From SAR324 cluster bacterium (GTDB taxonomy: Bacteria > SAR324 > NAC60-12): a DNA stretch of 64,000 bases. The position numbers were made by a program, and so were the translations under genes. Positions 17,446 to 26,633 of this stretch are shown piece by piece; the first letter of the stretch is position 1, and each line of letters begins with the position of its first letter. The stretch is taken from the NCBI GenBank assembly GCA_028281495.1, contig JANQJU010000057.1:124001-188000 (forward strand). Reading direction: 5' to 3'. The notes under the pieces are model-generated. The model was not told the origin of the DNA. It ran no database searches and saw only the letters and a program-made list of their open reading frames with translations.

Positions 17446-18621
17446 ATGCGAAAACAATTACGATTGCAACGAGGAGGACTGTTCCTCCTGTTTATTGGAC
17501 TTGGGGCGCAAACCGGAGTTTGGGCTGTGGTTCTGGCTGATTTAGTCCAGCACATTCACTTGAGCAAAAGCACCCTGGGATTCAGCCTCACTCTTCAAGC
17601 CGTAGTAGGCACGCTCAGTTTACCACTCGCTGGTTGGTTGGTGGACCGCTTCCACCGAAAGCCACTGGTTGGCATTGCTTTGGTGGGAACCGGTATCTTT
17701 TTTATCGGTCTCGTATTTTGCGAAACTCCTCTGCATTGGTTTGGCTGGTTGATGGCAGGTGGGCTACTGCTGAGCCTGTTTGATTTGCTTGCCAATACAT
17801 TAGGCTCAGACTTCGAGCGGCAGCACCAGCAATCCCTCCTTCCTCTGCTTCATGCAGGATTCAGTGGAGGGGCCGCCTTGGCCGCAGGTTTGAGTGGGAT
17901 GCTACTTGAAATCGGAGTTCCTTTCACAGCCTTGTGTATCGGCATTGGCGTTATCCTAAGTTTGCTCGCTTTAGGAAGCCTGCAATTGCCATTGGCTTCT
18001 GTGGTTCTCCGCCCCAATAATACCCAATCCTCCCCTTCAACTTCCCCATCGTCTCCTCCAACCTCTCCATCTTGGACAGCCATTCTTCCTATTGTAGCGG
18101 TTCCCATGATTTTGGTCGGGGCTTGCTTTTCCATTGATGCTGCCTTGGAAGGTTTTTTGTCGTTGTACTTTCGAGAAGTATTAGAGTCGGGTTACTTCTG
18201 GGGGGGAATGGGCTTGGCTGCATTACACGGTGCCGCATTTCTAGGCAGGCTTCTCAACTCCTGGTTATTGAAACGTTGGACCGAACGACAGGTCTTATTG
18301 GCCTCTGGTATCGGCGCCACGGTTGGCGTGGGTGTTTTATTACTAGCGCCTTCTCCTCAGTGGGGCGCGTTGGGGCTTGGGCTAGTTGGCATTGCCCTAT
18401 CTCCGATTGCCCCGCTTGCCTTTTCGATGGCCGGACGAGTTTCATCGCAGTACGGTGGTCGGGCCGCCTCTGCGGTCACCATGATGGGATACACCGCCTT
18501 CATGGTCAGCCCGTTGATTGTTGGCAGTGTCGCTAGCGCCCAATCGCTGAATCAAGCATTTGGCTTCTTGTTGCTCTGCTGTGGGGTATTGACCGTGATG
18601 ACGTTTTGGAAGGTTCGGTAA
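17446..18621 (+). CDS. MFS transporter
   Basis: A 391-residue integral membrane protein; ATG at 17446 follows AAAGGAG. About 12 hydrophobic helices are visible in two halves of six, with a Gly/Pro-rich central loop (around residues 185-205) rich in Ser and Pro. The loop between helices 2 and 3 has GWLVDRFHRKPL, the major-facilitator signature. Substrate cannot be told from the sequence; the overall layout resembles the YbjJ-like or fucose-permease-like branch. It stands alone between gene remnants and a GreA/GreB-like gene. Confidence 0.85.
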   Translation: MRKQLRLQRGGLFLLFIGLGAQTGVWAVVLADLVQHIHLSKSTLGFSLTLQAVVGTLSLPLAGWLVDRFHRKPLVGIALVGTGIFFIGLVFCETPLHWFGWLMAGGLLLSLFDLLANTLGSDFERQHQQSLLPLLHAGFSGGAALAAGLSGMLLEIGVPFTALCIGIGVILSLLALGSLQLPLASVVLRPNNTQSSPSTSPSSPPTSPSWTAILPIVAVPMILVGACFSIDAALEGFLSLYFREVLESGYFWGGMGLAALHGAAFLGRLLNSWLLKRWTERQVLLASGIGATVGVGVLLLAPSPQWGALGLGLVGIALSPIAPLAFSMAGRVSSQYGGRAASAVTMMGYTAFMVSPLIVGSVASAQSLNQAFGFLLLCCGVLTVMTFWKVR

Positions 18622-18722
18622 TTTTTGTCACCAAAACCCTTTCTAAACTAAAAAAACCAAGTTAGGTTCGTGTCGATTTTAAACTCCTTGCTATAACTCA
18701 CCATAACATCCACCACCAATAC

Positions 18723-18750
18723 GAAACATCGATTTAGAAACATCGATTTA
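18723..18750 (+). repeat. 14-bp tandem repeat upstream of the GreA/GreB-like gene
   Basis: GAAACATCGATTTA is repeated perfectly at 18723-18736 and 18737-18750, followed by a degenerate third copy (from 18751). It ends about 28 nt before the start codon of the next gene, so it overlaps the likely promoter or leader. It could be an operator or a slippage product. Confidence 0.6.
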
Positions 18751-18778
18751 GAAAACAAAACATCCCGATTTTAGCACT

Positions 18779-19273
18779 ATGGACAAAGCCCAGATTCTCA
18801 AACACATTATTGCAAAACTCGACGAAGATTTTTCCATTCTGCTTCAGGCGGCAAAAGAAGCCCATGAAGCCGCAACTGATAAAGAAAACATTCCTGACAA
18901 TAAATACGATACGCTAAGCCTTGAAGCGTCCTATGTAGCCCAAGGACAAGCCAATCGAGCACAAGAAATTAAGATGAGTTTAGAGGCTTACAAGCGTTTG
19001 GTATTGAAGGAATTCGACGAAGACTCCCCGATTTATCTTACCGCCTTAGTTCTTTTGGAGTCCGAAGACGCTGCGGGCCATGATTCACAACGCTGGGTAT
19101 TCATCGGCCCCCAAGCGGGGGGCCTCAAAACCGAACAGGATGGAAAAGAGATCACGGTGATCACACCACATTCTCCTTTGGGAAAAAATTTGATTGGCAA
19201 GGAGGTGGGAGAAACCGTGACCATGAAAACTGGCAACAATCAAAAAGAGTTCGAAATTTTGGAGCTATATTGA
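18779..19273 (+). CDS. GreA/GreB-family transcript-cleavage factor-like protein
   Basis: A 164-residue protein. Residues 1-75 form a helical, probably coiled-coil hairpin with acidic residues near its tip (around residues 35-45). Residues 85-160 match the GreA/GreB C-terminal FKBP-like domain, ending with SPLGKNLIGKEVGETVTM. GreA/GreB factors insert the hairpin into the RNA polymerase secondary channel and stimulate cleavage of backtracked RNA. No strong ribosome binding site precedes the ATG at 18779. The stop overlaps the start of truC (TGATG). The family call is firm; whether it acts as GreA, GreB or a Rnk-like variant is open. Confidence 0.8.
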   Translation: MDKAQILKHIIAKLDEDFSILLQAAKEAHEAATDKENIPDNKYDTLSLEASYVAQGQANRAQEIKMSLEAYKRLVLKEFDEDSPIYLTALVLLESEDAAGHDSQRWVFIGPQAGGLKTEQDGKEITVITPHSPLGKNLIGKEVGETVTMKTGNNQKEFEILELY

Positions 19274-20037
19274 TGGAGGACTTACCAATCCTGTATCAAG
19301 ATCCACATTTGGTGGCGATCAATAAACCCTCTGGTTTACTGGTGCATCGTAGTGACATCGACCGCTATGAAACCCAAAATGCGATGGCGCGTCTTAGAAA
19401 TCAATTGAGTCAGTGGGTGTATCCGATCCATCGCTTGGATAAACCCACCTCGGGAGTCTTATTATTTGCTCTCGATTCCGATACCGCCCGGTTGATGGGG
19501 AACGCGTTTGAGGCACAACAAGTTTCTAAAACCTATCTCGCCATTGTGCGGGGTGTCACAAAAGAATCAGAATTGATCGATTACCCTCTTCAAGAACTGA
19601 GAGACAAACTCACCGACAGTCAAGCAGCACAAAACAAACCCGCACAAGCTGCAAAGACCGAATATCGGCGGTTAGCAACAATCGAATTACCCTATTCAGT
19701 GGGGAGGTACCCATCGGCTCGTTTTTCGCTCCTGCGCATCACTCCTTCCACTGGACGTCGACGCCAAATTCGACGTCACTTGAAACACATTTTTCATCCG
19801 ATTATAGGAGACACGTCGTATGGAGATGGCAAACAGAATCGACTCTTTCGGGAGCATTTGAAAAGTCAGCGGTTGTTGCTTCATGCTCATCAGATCGATT
19901 TTACACAACCGCATTCTGGGCAGAAGATTCAGGTACAAGCCCCCCTGGATGAGACACTAGAGCGTCTGGTGAGAAACCTGGACTGGATTCCCACCTTAAA
20001 TGCTATTGCTGGATTTGAGCCGCTTGGGCTGGTGTGA
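19273..20037 (+). CDS. truC: tRNA pseudouridine(65) synthase TruC
   Basis: A 254-residue RluA-family pseudouridine synthase. The N-terminus (MEDLPILYQDPHLVAINKPSG, LVHRSDIDR) closely follows the TruC pattern, and the catalytic motif HRLDKPTSGVLL carries the conserved Asp. TruC converts U65 to pseudouridine in certain tRNAs. The ATG at 19273 overlaps the stop of the GreA/GreB-like gene, so the two are translationally coupled. The gene converges on and overlaps the decaheme cytochrome gene by 35 nt. No RNA-binding S4 domain, as expected for TruC. Confidence 0.85.
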   Translation: MEDLPILYQDPHLVAINKPSGLLVHRSDIDRYETQNAMARLRNQLSQWVYPIHRLDKPTSGVLLFALDSDTARLMGNAFEAQQVSKTYLAIVRGVTKESELIDYPLQELRDKLTDSQAAQNKPAQAAKTEYRRLATIELPYSVGRYPSARFSLLRITPSTGRRRQIRRHLKHIFHPIIGDTSYGDGKQNRLFREHLKSQRLLLHAHQIDFTQPHSGQKIQVQAPLDETLERLVRNLDWIPTLNAIAGFEPLGLV

Positions 20038-22900
20038 GGAATGCCGGTAAAAAATCACCAACATGGTAATTGTGGCAGGCTAGGCAAGCATCTCCAGCAC
20101 CATTGGACGTATGGCACTCAGCGCAGGTGGCTTTGGTCATGGGGTGGAAATTAGTGGTGAACTCCGAGTGTTGTATCCACGCTTTTACTTTTCCATTGTC
20201 TTCGAAGCTAGCCTGATAAGGTTCTACAGATTGTTGGTCGAGCTGGTGGCAAAGCATGCAGCCTTGATCATTTTGTCCACTCATCTCATTGCCCAAACTA
20301 AAGTGGGGGCGGTGGCTGAAAACGGTGAATGGATTACTATTCGGGTTAGGACGACGAGTCCACCATTGAACTTGCACCCCCGTTTGCCCCGCCATTTCTA
20401 ACGCATCCGCACCATGACATTTGGTACACTTACCCGCTGTAAAACCAGAAAGCTCGTCGAATAAGATCGAAGAAGCTCCTCCAATTGCAGCGTTCATATC
20501 GTTGTCTGACTGGCTTGGAGGGTGGGCTAATAGATCAAACCAACTTTTTAAGAATGGATTGGCATGTCCTGAGGCTCGATACAATAAGTTGTGACCTTGC
20601 ATAAACCAGCCACCCGAAGCAGCCCACTCCGCCGCTTGATAAGCTGCTTCGGGAGTGACCATTTCTTCTCCTTCGTCAGATTCGTCTTCACCAAACAAAT
20701 CTTCATCGTCATCGCCGAGCAAGTCAGCCAATTCATCATCACTTGTAGAATCCTCTTCGTCCTCCGACAGCAACGCGGCGAGATCTGCATCATCCGTCGA
20801 ATCTCCTTCATCTTCGGCAAGCAGGGCGGCGAGATCCGCATCATCCGTCGAATCTCCCTCATCCTCTGCAAGCAACGCGGCGAGATCTGCATCGTCGCTC
20901 GCTTCTTCCTCGTCTTCGGATAAGATTGCATCCAGATCAAAATCCTCCTCGGCAGGTGCTTCTTCCACTTTTTTACGAGGTGCAAAAACTCTTTGCCCCT
21001 TCTGGTGGCGTTCTAATTCTGAGGTCAAATCGGGAAACCATTCTTCCACCTTTTTCGCTGTAATCTGATCGCTCAACATACTGGCGAATAGGTTTTGTTC
21101 TTGTTCCCCCATTTGTAATGAAGCGGCCCCCTTTGCGATACGTTCCTGAAACTTGCTTCGATCTGATTGAACAAGTTCAGCAAACAGTGTCTTGACTTCC
21201 CAAGCTACCGTTTGAGTGGCCTGTAGTTGTTTTTTGGATGCTGAACCCAATGCTGTGAGGTCAGAATCGGAAAGTGTGTCTAATGCGGTTTTCACCTCAG
21301 GATTGACTGAGAGCAAGGCTGTTAATAGAGGAGACATCGCTCCAGTACCTTCGGTCGGCCATACTCCGATAGGGATTCTTTTTTGAGCAAGCCCTTCCAC
21401 ATCCAATGTCGGGATTTCCAGCGTAGGATGAACCAAGGCAATATTTTCATTACGCCGTGTCACTTCGTACTGAAGCATTGGGAACCAGTCATCCAAAGCT
21501 TTTTGCAGCGTAGCTTTGGGAAGATTTCCCATCAGATCACCAATTTCCTCTTCTCCCAGCGGATGGTTGATATTTTCTGCAGATTTGACCAGATAACTTG
21601 CCAATCCCTGCTGTCCATACGTGCTGATGTTATAAAAGAGTTGTTTGATTGCCCACGCCACACGACTGGCCGCTTGAACCTGGCTTTCATTCGCTTGCGA
21701 CAGTGAACTCAAATCCAAATCATGGATTTGGTTGAGATCCTTCGCTACGGACGCATTTTGCGATAAGAGGTAGCGCATGAATGGAGTGAGGCTCCCTCGT
21801 GCCCGCTTTGGCCAAGTTCCTACATCGATATTATTTTGAGACAACGTTTTGAGATCCAATCGGGGTACAGACAAAAAGGCATATTCTTTCCCTTGCATCT
21901 CTTTTTGATGACAACCAGCACAACTGACCTCATACGCATTCACAATCATTTCCCGCCCTTGCGGTTCCGGCTGATGACAACCGATACATTGAAACACAGT
22001 ATTATCTTCACTCGGAAAATGTTCATTCATATGTGAAATATGATTGAACTGAATACGGGTCCGACGATTATAAGGAAAAAACTGATATTCGGGATGACCT
22101 TCGGTGAAGCTGTGAAACTGACTGGTGTGGCAGGTCTGGCACTGCTGATTCGTCAATCGTGTGAGATCCGCATGGGTTCCTTGATGCTCGTGATGGCAGG
22201 TGGAACAAGCCAGCTCTCCGTTTTCAGTGGTTGGAACTCCTGGTCCAAATTGGCTCAATGATAAAAGGACGGGTTTTGGACCTGGCTTTGCTTTATTTTG
22301 AAACTCTTGTGTATTTACTGCCAATACTTGGGGATCCATACTATGGGGAAACAAGCCATGGTCTCCAAAACGGTGGCATTCCAAACACAATTTCGTTTGT
22401 CCCAGTCCACTTTGCAAATCCAAGCCCGCATGCGCTTCGATTTGGGCTTCGCTCATCGCGCTTACGTGACAACTTGCACAGTCATCTTGGATTGTTCCGT
22501 GTTGTAAACCAACCTCTCCGGGCTTCAAAATGGTTCGATAGTAAGGGCTTCCTAAAACGGCAAGTAGAATTCCCAAAGTCAACGCCGCTGTTAACAAAAC
22601 GGCTATGCCTCTTTTGCTCCTGATGGTACGCGATGGTTGACACGTGGGAATGGGACAAGCACAGGTGCCATCCGGCCGAGGACCAGATTCACAAGAACCT
22701 CCAACGAATGCCGGACGATTGCAAACCCAACGATCTCCCTTTTTAGAGGGCTTGCATTCATATGTAGAATGACAAGTCCCATTTTTACCAGGACCAAGCG
22801 GGCAATTGTATCCATCTTTGGCCCAACCACACTCCCACTTATTATTGATCCGCTCGTAGCGGCTCTCATTGAGACCAAATTTTTGCAGTTTCCGGCTCAT
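20003..22900 (-). CDS. Membrane-anchored decaheme cytochrome c with acidic repeats and duplicated non-heme domain
   Basis: A 965-residue protein. Residues about 15-90 form a Cys-rich domain with about nine Cys preceding one membrane helix (about 98-117), so this part is probably cytoplasmic. Ten CxxCH haem motifs follow: six between about 140 and 330 (CASCH, CLECH, CSTCH, CQTCH, CIGCH, CAGCH) and four between about 822 and 945 (CTKCH, CMLCH, CAECH, CLACH). Between the groups lie two homologous copies of a roughly 147-residue helical domain (about 348-495 and 498-645), then an acidic stretch (about 650-745) with tandem DADLAALLAEDEG units. Last gene of the electron-transfer operon; its start overlaps the upstream stop (ATGA). 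Probably a periplasmic electron carrier. Confidence 0.85.
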   Translation of the reverse strand: MSRKLQKFGLNESRYERINNKWECGWAKDGYNCPLGPGKNGTCHSTYECKPSKKGDRWVCNRPAFVGGSCESGPRPDGTCACPIPTCQPSRTIRSKRGIAVLLTAALTLGILLAVLGSPYYRTILKPGEVGLQHGTIQDDCASCHVSAMSEAQIEAHAGLDLQSGLGQTKLCLECHRFGDHGLFPHSMDPQVLAVNTQEFQNKAKPGPKPVLLSLSQFGPGVPTTENGELACSTCHHEHQGTHADLTRLTNQQCQTCHTSQFHSFTEGHPEYQFFPYNRRTRIQFNHISHMNEHFPSEDNTVFQCIGCHQPEPQGREMIVNAYEVSCAGCHQKEMQGKEYAFLSVPRLDLKTLSQNNIDVGTWPKRARGSLTPFMRYLLSQNASVAKDLNQIHDLDLSSLSQANESQVQAASRVAWAIKQLFYNISTYGQQGLASYLVKSAENINHPLGEEEIGDLMGNLPKATLQKALDDWFPMLQYEVTRRNENIALVHPTLEIPTLDVEGLAQKRIPIGVWPTEGTGAMSPLLTALLSVNPEVKTALDTLSDSDLTALGSASKKQLQATQTVAWEVKTLFAELVQSDRSKFQERIAKGAASLQMGEQEQNLFASMLSDQITAKKVEEWFPDLTSELERHQKGQRVFAPRKKVEEAPAEEDFDLDAILSEDEEEASDDADLAALLAEDEGDSTDDADLAALLAEDEGDSTDDADLAALLSEDEEDSTSDDELADLLGDDDEDLFGEDESDEGEEMVTPEAAYQAAEWAASGGWFMQGHNLLYRASGHANPFLKSWFDLLAHPPSQSDNDMNAAIGGASSILFDELSGFTAGKCTKCHGADALEMAGQTGVQVQWWTRRPNPNSNPFTVFSHRPHFSLGNEMSGQNDQGCMLCHQLDQQSVEPYQASFEDNGKVKAWIQHSEFTTNFHPMTKATCAECHTSNGAGDACLACHNYHVGDFLPAFLTPAQAAQIQQ

Positions 22901-23718
22901 CCGATTCCTCCATAGAACTCATATGCCAAAACAGCATGAAGCACACCCAGGATCAACAGGCTATACGTGAGGGGAATGTGAATAAACAACCACCCTTTCA
23001 ACACAGTCTGAAGCGTGAACTGGTAATCGAGATTATTTTTCAAGGTGACCAGTTCTTCAATTTCATGGAGCATTTCTTGTTCTTTTGCATTCGCATAACG
23101 TTGATAAATTTGGATCTTTTCCAGGATGTTTTTCAAAGGACGTTCCGATTGAGCCAAATGATAAAAGGCGTGACGAGGTTTCGCAAAATATGTGGCTAAC
23201 TGAGACATATAAAAGTCAGAAATCGTTCGAGAATTGGTCTCTGCGGCAGAGCGTACGACTAATGCTTCCATTTCATCACGAAGCTGCTTTCGAAATGCTG
23301 GAATCCGCTCGTACAAAATGCCTTCCCCTCTTGTCGTCAAACGGAACGGAAACACCCGCGATATAATCAGTCCCACAATTCCACTCACAACCAAGCACCA
23401 AAAAAGCAAGGCTAACGTCACTTCTAAGGCACCTTCTGGGAAGCGCCATCTTGTGTGAAGCAGAAACAGAAAAATCGTAAAGTATCCAGCATAGATATGA
23501 AATTGGGTCCAAGCGGCTGCTCGGCCTAGCGGAATAAACGGAAGTTTTTTTCGGACGTTGTAAAAAGCCAGCGCAATCATCACACAAGCCAACACCCACC
23601 CTGTGAAAAACTGTGAGGACTGCAAAGCTACAAACGACACGGAGTCCGCAACCCAGATAAAACAGGATATGGCAATTAAAATAAGGATACCTAATAGTCG
23701 TCGTGTGCTAAATGTCAT
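22897..23718 (-). CDS. Di-haem b-type membrane cytochrome
   Basis: A 273-residue protein with five clear membrane helices (about 8-28, 37-55, 70-95, 100-125 and 240-265) and a large helical cytoplasmic or periplasmic loop between helices 4 and 5. Helices 3 and 5 each hold a His-x13-His pair (HIYAGYFTIFLFLLH and HIPLTYSLLILGVLH), the spacing used for two stacked b haems in cytochrome b/b6. This would carry electrons across the membrane, probably between quinone and the Fe-S protein or cytochromes. The ATG at 23718 overlaps the stop of the upstream Fe-S gene (ATGA) and its own stop overlaps the decaheme start, so three genes are translationally coupled. Confidence 0.75.
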   Translation of the reverse strand: MTFSTRRLLGILILIAISCFIWVADSVSFVALQSSQFFTGWVLACVMIALAFYNVRKKLPFIPLGRAAAWTQFHIYAGYFTIFLFLLHTRWRFPEGALEVTLALLFWCLVVSGIVGLIISRVFPFRLTTRGEGILYERIPAFRKQLRDEMEALVVRSAAETNSRTISDFYMSQLATYFAKPRHAFYHLAQSERPLKNILEKIQIYQRYANAKEQEMLHEIEELVTLKNNLDYQFTLQTVLKGWLFIHIPLTYSLLILGVLHAVLAYEFYGGIG

Positions 23719-25445
23719 CGCCGATTCATCCACTTTGCTAGAGAGCGTTTATCAAATAGGTCAATCCGCTTGAGCGCATCATGCGGGCAAGCTCGTTGAC
23801 AAGCGGGCCCTCCTAATTGGTCAATACACAAATCACATTTGGTTGCCTTAATCACAGGGCGCTCCTCATGATCTAAGATCCATTCTTGATCTTCACTTTG
23901 GATCTGTACCATCCGAATATTATTATAGGGACAGCTGTTGGCACACGTTGCACAGCCAATACAAGTATTGTCATTGATCACAACTTGTCCCTTTGGCTCC
24001 CGATGGATAGCCCCCGTTGGACAACCAATCATGCACACCGGATCCACACAATGCATACATGCATTTGCCACCATATAATTTCCATACGTTCGGCCATGCC
24101 TCAGAAATCGAGGGTTGTTATCATGCGCGGCAGCACACGCTCTGACACAGTCGTCACAACGAACACAGCGATCCTGGTCAATGAGCATAGCGGCTGTTCC
24201 ATTAATGTAGCGATGCTCCACCAAAAATTCTAAAAAATCGGAGCCGATAGCTTCTCGTGATTGCTTCATCTGTGAGAGCGACACGGCCCTACGCGATTGC
24301 GATTCGATGGGCTGCGTGAGTAACGCCAATTGTTCTTGTGGCATGTTCGGAAAAACTAAATTTTCCATCACAGCAGTTGGAATGATCAGAACGTCTACAT
24401 AGCCCACTGCGCGCAACGAGTAACGCAAAGGGATCTGAGATGAATTTTTCCAGTTATATACAATCTCTTCCAATCCATACGTTTGCCCTCTCCCCAAATA
24501 ACTGGAAGTCCTGTGACCACTTCCGAACGCTTGACTCACTCGCGTAAACCCATTCCGAATGACCACCAACCCATTGGTGTAATTCCCTTCCTCAGCGATC
24601 ATTGGTTCGTCTTTCAGACGCTCCGCAGCACTTTTAGTAACCAGCTTTTTATAGGAACCAAACCAATCAAACTGCCCAAAAGTTTCAAAAGATGTCTGAT
24701 CGGCAACCTGTTGTAGTTTCTCTTTATCCAAATGTTGAAAAATTGGATTTTCCCGAAGTTCACTCAGAAGTCCTCGTTCGCGATAGATGCGATCAATATG
24801 TTCTTTGATTTGCGTGGCACGCTGCCGAATGTCTCGAAGTCCTTGCCAGCGAATCTCCAGCATCTCCGCATTGCCTTGGGCAAACACAGTGGCACTGCGT
24901 GGCGTACGACTCAATGCAGCCAGTTCTCCAAAGAACTGACCTGTGTCCATCGAAACATGATTATAGTTGGATAAAATATGAGGAATGTCTTGGAGATAAA
25001 CACGAACCGCATCACCAGACTCTTCTTCTTGCTCCCGATGCGCCACTTCTTTCTGCTTTTTGTACTTCAGTGGATTGCGAACTTCCGGTCCTTTTGGATT
25101 CGACCACAATTGAGCCAATGCCGAAAAAAAACTTTTTCGTTCTGGGGGCTTATGTCCCAACCACGTTTTAGGAAGAGAGTTTAGGACAACTGTTGCTGTC
25201 CCGGAAAGAATAAAGAATGCAGAGTTTCCATAATCTCCTTCACGTACCACGATGTCACCATCTTGATAGCGTAGGATTCGTGTGTCATTTTTAAGGATAC
25301 CTCGGAGAGGTAAGGAAGGGGGGAAGGCATCTTCATCAATTTGACTGAAAGGAGAGATACTCAAAAGACGATCCACATCCTCATCGGTCATATTGCCAAA
25401 GGGCACGTCCCATCGACTGGGCTTAGAAATCTGAGCAGTTGCCAT
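23715..25445 (-). CDS. Tandem cyclic-nucleotide-binding domains fused to a four-cluster Fe-S subunit
   Basis: A 576-residue soluble protein. CNB domain 1 (about 40-220) has a canonical phosphate cassette FGELAALSRTPRSATV, but its beta roll is split by an insertion of about 70 residues (about 95-165). CNB domain 2 (about 230-375) is more divergent (YGLEEIV...RYSLRAVG). Residues about 410-560 hold four Cys groups typical of the DmsB/NrfC/HybA Fe-S family: CVRCDDCVRAC, CMHCVDPVCMIGCP, CIGCATCANSCP and CDLCIDQLGGPACQRACP, enough for four [4Fe-4S] clusters. Electrons probably pass to or from the di-haem b protein encoded next. The CNB part suggests that the electron path is gated by cAMP or a related ligand; that is inference. 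Confidence 0.85.
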   Translation of the reverse strand: MATAQISKPSRWDVPFGNMTDEDVDRLLSISPFSQIDEDAFPPSLPLRGILKNDTRILRYQDGDIVVREGDYGNSAFFILSGTATVVLNSLPKTWLGHKPPERKSFFSALAQLWSNPKGPEVRNPLKYKKQKEVAHREQEEESGDAVRVYLQDIPHILSNYNHVSMDTGQFFGELAALSRTPRSATVFAQGNAEMLEIRWQGLRDIRQRATQIKEHIDRIYRERGLLSELRENPIFQHLDKEKLQQVADQTSFETFGQFDWFGSYKKLVTKSAAERLKDEPMIAEEGNYTNGLVVIRNGFTRVSQAFGSGHRTSSYLGRGQTYGLEEIVYNWKNSSQIPLRYSLRAVGYVDVLIIPTAVMENLVFPNMPQEQLALLTQPIESQSRRAVSLSQMKQSREAIGSDFLEFLVEHRYINGTAAMLIDQDRCVRCDDCVRACAAAHDNNPRFLRHGRTYGNYMVANACMHCVDPVCMIGCPTGAIHREPKGQVVINDNTCIGCATCANSCPYNNIRMVQIQSEDQEWILDHEERPVIKATKCDLCIDQLGGPACQRACPHDALKRIDLFDKRSLAKWMNRR

Positions 25446-25541
25446 ACCAATTCCACTTTCAATTGCAGAGATAGTGAACTTCCGTGATCCATCATACCAA
25501 GTGACGGATCACTCAAACGGAGGTTCGGGTTACACAACTTT

Positions 25542-26561
25542 TTAGGGAGTGTACGGCTTGCCTTTGAATTTCTTGGGAATCAGTGCATCCAAGGCGGATA
25601 AATCTTTAGCAGAGCTATTTTGCAAATCTACAAAAGCTTTTGCTGCATCAGCCACTTTATCGGCTTGCACAAGTAAGTTCTTTTCGTTTTTCCATTTCAG
25701 ATGTTTATTAGCAGCGGCATTCACCATATCATCTACCAGCTTTTTCACTTCAGGGGTCGAAGCCACAGTACTGGAAATCTTTTTCAGTGCTTTTCTAGCT
25801 GCAACCACTCGTTTGATCATGGCAATCGCATAAGCTTTCTTGGCAGTCGCTTTTGCAACGCCACGCAGGCCATATTCCAGATCCAACGCTTTTCCAGTGA
25901 CATACAGCACCCGCTTTCTCTCGGCAGTTGCTTCCAAGTTTTCTTTTCTTTCAAAGAGATTATGCCGGACCTCTCCTTGAGACCAAGACACCAACTCGAA
26001 CTTGCTACCCGCAGGATGTCCCCCCACATTCACCAATTTTTCGTTTGGAACGGTGTGGCATTGGAAACAGTTTTCTGCCACCCGATAGATATTTCCCGGA
26101 CGCAACATTCCATTGTCCACCGCCCGCTGCAAACGTGCCATACGGTCTTCCTTGCTCTCGTTTTCACGCTTGATGCCTTTCGCACTATGAATGTCTAGCC
26201 AAGCTTTGGCAGGACTGTGGCAAGATTCGCAAGAGATTCCTGCAACAGCTACGTTGGGGCTTTTCATGGTTGTGGTGAAGTGGCAACTCATGCAAAGGGA
26301 ACCACCTCGATCCATTTCTACGCCCATTTTTTCTGCAATCTCATTGCCTTTTTCACTAGCAGGCAATGTATTGAACGTTTTGAAATGATGCGTTTTCTTC
26401 CAAGCATTAAACGATTCAGTGTGACAGGATTCACATTCATCTGACCCCACCGTATTGGCTGCATCATTGGCATATACAGAAGTCCCCAAGAAAATCAGCC
26501 CGGCACAACAAACAAACCAGATTACCTTATGCATCCACGCTCTCTCTGTTTTCTTCTTCAT
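25542..26561 (-). CDS. Tetraheme cytochrome c554-like protein
   Basis: A 339-residue protein with a signal peptide (hydrophobic WFVCCAGLIFLGTSVYA, cleavage near residue 31). Four CxxCH motifs lie in the N-terminal 200 residues: CESCH (about 43), CMSCH, CESCH and CFQCH. The layout and the HHFKTFNTLP segment resemble the cytochrome c554 family. The C-terminal part (about 210-335) is Lys/Ala-rich and helical with no haem motif. Periplasmic electron carrier, fifth from the end of the operon in coordinate terms and between the FAD reductase and the CNB Fe-S protein. A 96-nt gap separates it from the next gene in transcription order. Confidence 0.82.
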   Translation of the reverse strand: MKKKTERAWMHKVIWFVCCAGLIFLGTSVYANDAANTVGSDECESCHTESFNAWKKTHHFKTFNTLPASEKGNEIAEKMGVEMDRGGSLCMSCHFTTTMKSPNVAVAGISCESCHSPAKAWLDIHSAKGIKRENESKEDRMARLQRAVDNGMLRPGNIYRVAENCFQCHTVPNEKLVNVGGHPAGSKFELVSWSQGEVRHNLFERKENLEATAERKRVLYVTGKALDLEYGLRGVAKATAKKAYAIAMIKRVVAARKALKKISSTVASTPEVKKLVDDMVNAAANKHLKWKNEKNLLVQADKVADAAKAFVDLQNSSAKDLSALDALIPKKFKGKPYTP

Positions 26562-26633
26562 GATTCTCTCCCTGTTCTAATGGTTGCATACTGACTCGGA
26601 GTTTCCGAGCAGAACACCTCGGTAAATTACACT

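Noticed and set aside
20591..21068. Long plus-strand frames rich in Ser opposite the decaheme gene
   Set aside because: They are the antisense reading of the acidic Asp/Glu repeats and haem gene; codon pattern explains their length.
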